Positions 8,089-9,520 of a stretch of DNA of 9,520 nucleotides are shown one piece after another. This DNA comes from Clostridia bacterium (GTDB lineage Bacteria; Bacillota_A; Clostridia; RUG12999). The position numbers and the translations under genes were made by a program. The notes below the pieces were generated by a model. It did not search any database. It was not told the DNA's origin and was given only the letters and a program-made list of their open reading frames with translations. Each line of letters begins with the position of its first letter. The first letter of the stretch is position 1. The DNA lies in assembly GCA_017558425.1 (NCBI GenBank), contig JAFYVD010000034.1:1-9520 (forward strand). Direction: 5' to 3'.

Positions 8089-8143
8089 AAAGCTCTGAAA
8101 CATCGCATACAGATACTGTGGGTGAGATAGTTGTTTGAGCTTT
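8089..8143. repeat. Long inverted repeat able to form a 12 bp bulged stem
   Basis: AAAGCTC-TG-AAACA (8089-8102) is complementary to TGTTTGAGCTTT (8132-8143), giving 7 bp, a 2-nt bulge and 5 bp around a 29-nt loop. The loop holds a small nested hairpin, ACAG-ATA-CTGT (8109-8119). It could be an RNA element on either strand or a protein-binding site. There is no T-run placed to make it an obvious terminator. Confidence 0.35.
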
Positions 8144-8213
8144 AAAACCACAATATATTCTATTTTACACTTATTTTTTGCTCTTGTCAATATAGAATGT
8201 GTTAATAGGAAAT

Positions 8214-8242
8214 TTGACAAACCGGATTTTTTGTAGTAGAAT
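8214..8242 (+). promoter_or_regulatory. Sigma-A promoter of the G5/3D gene
   Basis: A perfect TTGACA (8214-8219), a 17 bp spacer and TAGAAT (8237-8242, 5 of 6 matches) lie just upstream of the gene. Transcription is expected to start near 8249, leaving a leader of only about 22 nt that contains the ribosome binding site. This suggests steady vegetative expression with little room for control by leader RNA. Confidence 0.85.
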
Positions 8243-8270
8243 AGTCGGCGATGAAAGGAGATGTGTTAAA

Positions 8271-9344
8271 ATGTTTGGAGCACAAAAAACAGTCTCCGAG
8301 GTTTTATCCTCCAGACTGGCACAAGCGGTACTGCTTGTGGTAGCTGCCCTTACTGTAATGACCACCTCTACGCTTTTATCCATCAAAACCGTCAATGTTT
8401 CGATTGACGGCGGAAAATCTATGGCTATAACAACCATAGACAAAACAGTGGGTCAGATTCTTGCCCATAACAACATTGCAGTCGGAGAACACGACTTTGT
8501 CTCTCCGCCTCTTGCATCTAGGTTAAATGACAACCAGAGTATTACTATAGCAAGAGCATTTCCGATAAAGGTTAATCTCGGAAATGATGGTGTTATAATT
8601 GAAACTGTTTCTAAATCCGTTGCGAAAGCACTTGCGGAAAACGGTATAATAATCGGTGAAACAGATATTGTAACGCCTTCGTTGGATAGCGTAGTAAACA
8701 AAGGAACAGAAATTAGCATCACTCAGGTGGCAGAGGATATGATAACTGTAACGGAGGATATTCCGTTCAAAACAGTTTCATCTCCCAATGGCAGTCTGCA
8801 ACGTGGTACAACAGAAATTAAAACCGAAGGTAAAGTTGGTATTAAAGAAATTTACTATAAGGTTGTACATCACAATGGTGAAGAAATTTCCCGCGAACTT
8901 GTGGGAGAGAGAGTTGTTCAGGAACCTGTGACACAGGTTTTTGAGTATGGCACAAGCTATCATGGTGCGGCTCCGGCTTCGCGTGGTAGCGTTGAACGTG
9001 GCGAAAGCAGATCGTTCAGCTATTCGGCAGTTTATACTTTTGCTGCATCAGCTTACGACCTTTCTTATGAAAGCTGCGGTAAAAACCCCGGCGACAGAGG
9101 TTATGGGATTACAGCAAGCGGTATGCAGGCTCAAAGAGGTGTTGTAGCGGTTGACCCGTCGGTTATTCCGCTTGGTACAAAGCTCTATATTGAATCGGCA
9201 GATGGTTACCCCGACTACGGTTATGCGGTTGCCGGAGATACCGGTGGAGCAATTAAAGGTTACAGAGTCGACCTCTTTATGGATAGCCATGCAGAAGCGA
9301 TAAACTTTGGCAGAAGAAATGTTAAGGTTTATATTTTGAATTAA
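8271..9344 (+). CDS. Membrane-anchored cell wall protein with DUF348, G5 and C-terminal 3D domains (YabE-like)
   Basis: This 357-residue protein has one N-terminal membrane segment (about 16-37), which may act as an anchor or uncleaved signal. Two DUF348-like repeats follow (about 41-82 and 99-142), the second containing VAKALAENGIIIGETDIVTP. A G5 domain spans about 150-226 and ends in GERVVQEPVTQVFEYGT. A C-terminal 3D domain covers about 255-355. The three conserved aspartates that name the 3D domain are visible as Asp295 (AVDPSVIPLGTKLYIE), Asp323 (AGDTGG) and Asp334 (RVDLFMDS). This order matches Firmicute YabE proteins, which are related to resuscitation-promoting factors. The fold resembles MltA-type lytic transglycosylases, so peptidoglycan cleavage outside the membrane is the likely role, inferred from family. 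AAAGGAG (8254-8260) lies 10 nt before the chosen ATG; the 24 upstream in-frame codons overlap the promoter and are rejected. The gene has its own promoter and terminator. Confidence 0.93.
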   Translation: MFGAQKTVSEVLSSRLAQAVLLVVAALTVMTTSTLLSIKTVNVSIDGGKSMAITTIDKTVGQILAHNNIAVGEHDFVSPPLASRLNDNQSITIARAFPIKVNLGNDGVIIETVSKSVAKALAENGIIIGETDIVTPSLDSVVNKGTEISITQVAEDMITVTEDIPFKTVSSPNGSLQRGTTEIKTEGKVGIKEIYYKVVHHNGEEISRELVGERVVQEPVTQVFEYGTSYHGAAPASRGSVERGESRSFSYSAVYTFAASAYDLSYESCGKNPGDRGYGITASGMQAQRGVVAVDPSVIPLGTKLYIESADGYPDYGYAVAGDTGGAIKGYRVDLFMDSHAEAINFGRRNVKVYILN

Positions 9345-9359
9345 GATAAAAGAATCATG

Positions 9360-9393
9360 CAAGCTTTCGCAATTTTGCGGAAGCTTGTTTTTT
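9360..9393 (+). terminator. Intrinsic terminator of the G5/3D gene
   Basis: The arms at 9360-9371 and 9376-9387 pair over 12 bp, with one G-U wobble and an ATTT loop. Six T residues follow at once. It starts 16 nt after the stop codon. There is no T-run on the left side, so it acts on rightward transcription only, and it isolates the downstream promoter from read-through. Confidence 0.93.
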
Positions 9394-9399
9394 GTTGTG

Positions 9400-9459
9400 A
9401 AAAAAAGGGAGAAAAAAGGCAAAAAAAGTATTGACAAAGTAAGAAAGGTGTGGTAAAAT
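9400..9459 (+). promoter_or_regulatory. Very strong sigma-A promoter with phased A-tracts (UP-element-like)
   Basis: TTGACA (9431-9436) is a perfect -35. After 17 bp comes TAAAAT (9454-9459), preceded by TGG, which makes an extended -10. Upstream lie three A-tracts at 9400-9406, 9412-9417 and 9421-9427. Their centres are about 10-11 bp apart, close to one helical turn, as expected for bent DNA and an UP element. Transcription should start near 9466. This level of optimisation is typical of stable RNA or very highly expressed genes. The product is beyond the window. Confidence 0.85.
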
Positions 9460-9463
9460 GAAA

Positions 9464-9520
9464 GTCCACCTGATGAGAGAAGGTGGGCGGTCACATCGGC
9501 TTTAAAAAATTTTTTAAAAA
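9464..9520 (+). other. Structured 5' leader or start of an unidentified RNA, cut by the window edge
   Basis: Just after the strong promoter, GTCCACCT (9464-9471) and AGGTGGGC (9481-9488) form an 8 bp stem with one G-U pair and the loop GATGAGAGA. An alternative stem, CTGATG (9470-9475) with CATCGG (9494-9499), competes with it. An 18 bp A/T palindrome (9501-9518) follows. The sequence does not match an rRNA, tRNA, tmRNA, SRP RNA, RNase P RNA or riboswitch that I recognise. A 15-codon frame (9458-9505) with AAAGGTG upstream also exists, but its start overlaps the -10 element, so it is unlikely to be translated from this promoter. Confidence 0.4.

Larger units (their letters stand above)
7892..8270. 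other. Divergent intergenic region between murC and the G5/3D gene
   Basis: These 379 bp of A/T-rich DNA separate two divergent transcription units. They hold the rightward promoter at 8214-8242, a weaker leftward candidate at 8004-8032, and inverted repeats at 8042-8055 and 8089-8143. I found no riboswitch family I recognise, and no protein gene I would defend. A 38-codon frame on the plus strand (8022-8138) lacks a ribosome binding site. Confidence 0.7.

Noticed and set aside
8022..8138. 38-codon plus-strand frame (MNVLKNNSNYGKC start, two cysteines) considered as a small peptide gene
   Set aside because: There is no ribosome binding site before the ATG. The perfect TATAAT at 8008-8013 has no matching -35 and would put the start of transcription at about the ATG itself.
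8005..8220. 71-codon frame on the minus strand in the divergent intergenic region
   Set aside because: Its start overlaps the rightward -35 element, it has no ribosome binding site, and its composition looks like translated non-coding A/T-rich DNA.
8199..8270. 24-codon N-terminal extension of the G5/3D protein
   Set aside because: These codons overlap the near-consensus promoter and the expected transcription start, whereas the ATG at 8271 has a good AAAGGAG site.
9470..9477. CTGATGAG resembling the first half of a hammerhead ribozyme core
   Set aside because: No stem II followed by CGAAA and no cleavage-site partner strand are present downstream; the match is chance.
9048..9494. 148-codon open frame on the minus strand with a hydrophobic N-terminus
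   Set aside because: It runs through the strong promoter, the intrinsic terminator and the antisense of the 3D domain. The hydrophobic stretch comes from A-tracts read in reverse.

Overview
The window looks like chromosomal backbone from a Firmicute of the Clostridia type. The evidence is the Gram-positive style AGGAGG ribosome binding sites, a long bifunctional Rel protein, an exported amidase with copper-amine-oxidase-like repeats, and a G5/3D wall protein of the YabE kind. The genus cannot be named from the sequence. I saw no mobile element, CRISPR array, tRNA or rRNA gene, and no clear sign of recent transfer.

Positions 1-7891, minus strand: six genes run head to tail, in transcription order murC, an exported N-acetylmuramoyl-L-alanine amidase, trmL, recJ, rel and an endonuclease IV-type gene cut by the left edge. 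The gaps are 90, 24, 9, 32 and 26 nt, so the last five are very likely one operon, with murC probably joined to it. Together they cover peptidoglycan precursor synthesis, wall hydrolysis, tRNA wobble-base methylation, DNA repair and (p)ppGpp control.

Positions 7892-8270: a divergent intergenic region of 379 bp. It holds a near-consensus sigma-A promoter facing right, a weaker candidate promoter for murC facing left, and two inverted repeats with no assigned role.

Positions 8271-9393, plus strand: a one-gene transcription unit for a membrane-anchored G5/3D-domain cell wall protein, closed by a strong intrinsic terminator.

Positions 9394-9520, plus strand: three A-tracts in helical phase, then a perfect TTGACA, a 17 bp spacer and an extended -10. 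This is the strongest promoter in the window. It drives a structured leader whose gene lies beyond the right edge, and it is the least explained part of the window. The rest is ordinary housekeeping sequence, and no convincing new multi-gene system is visible.
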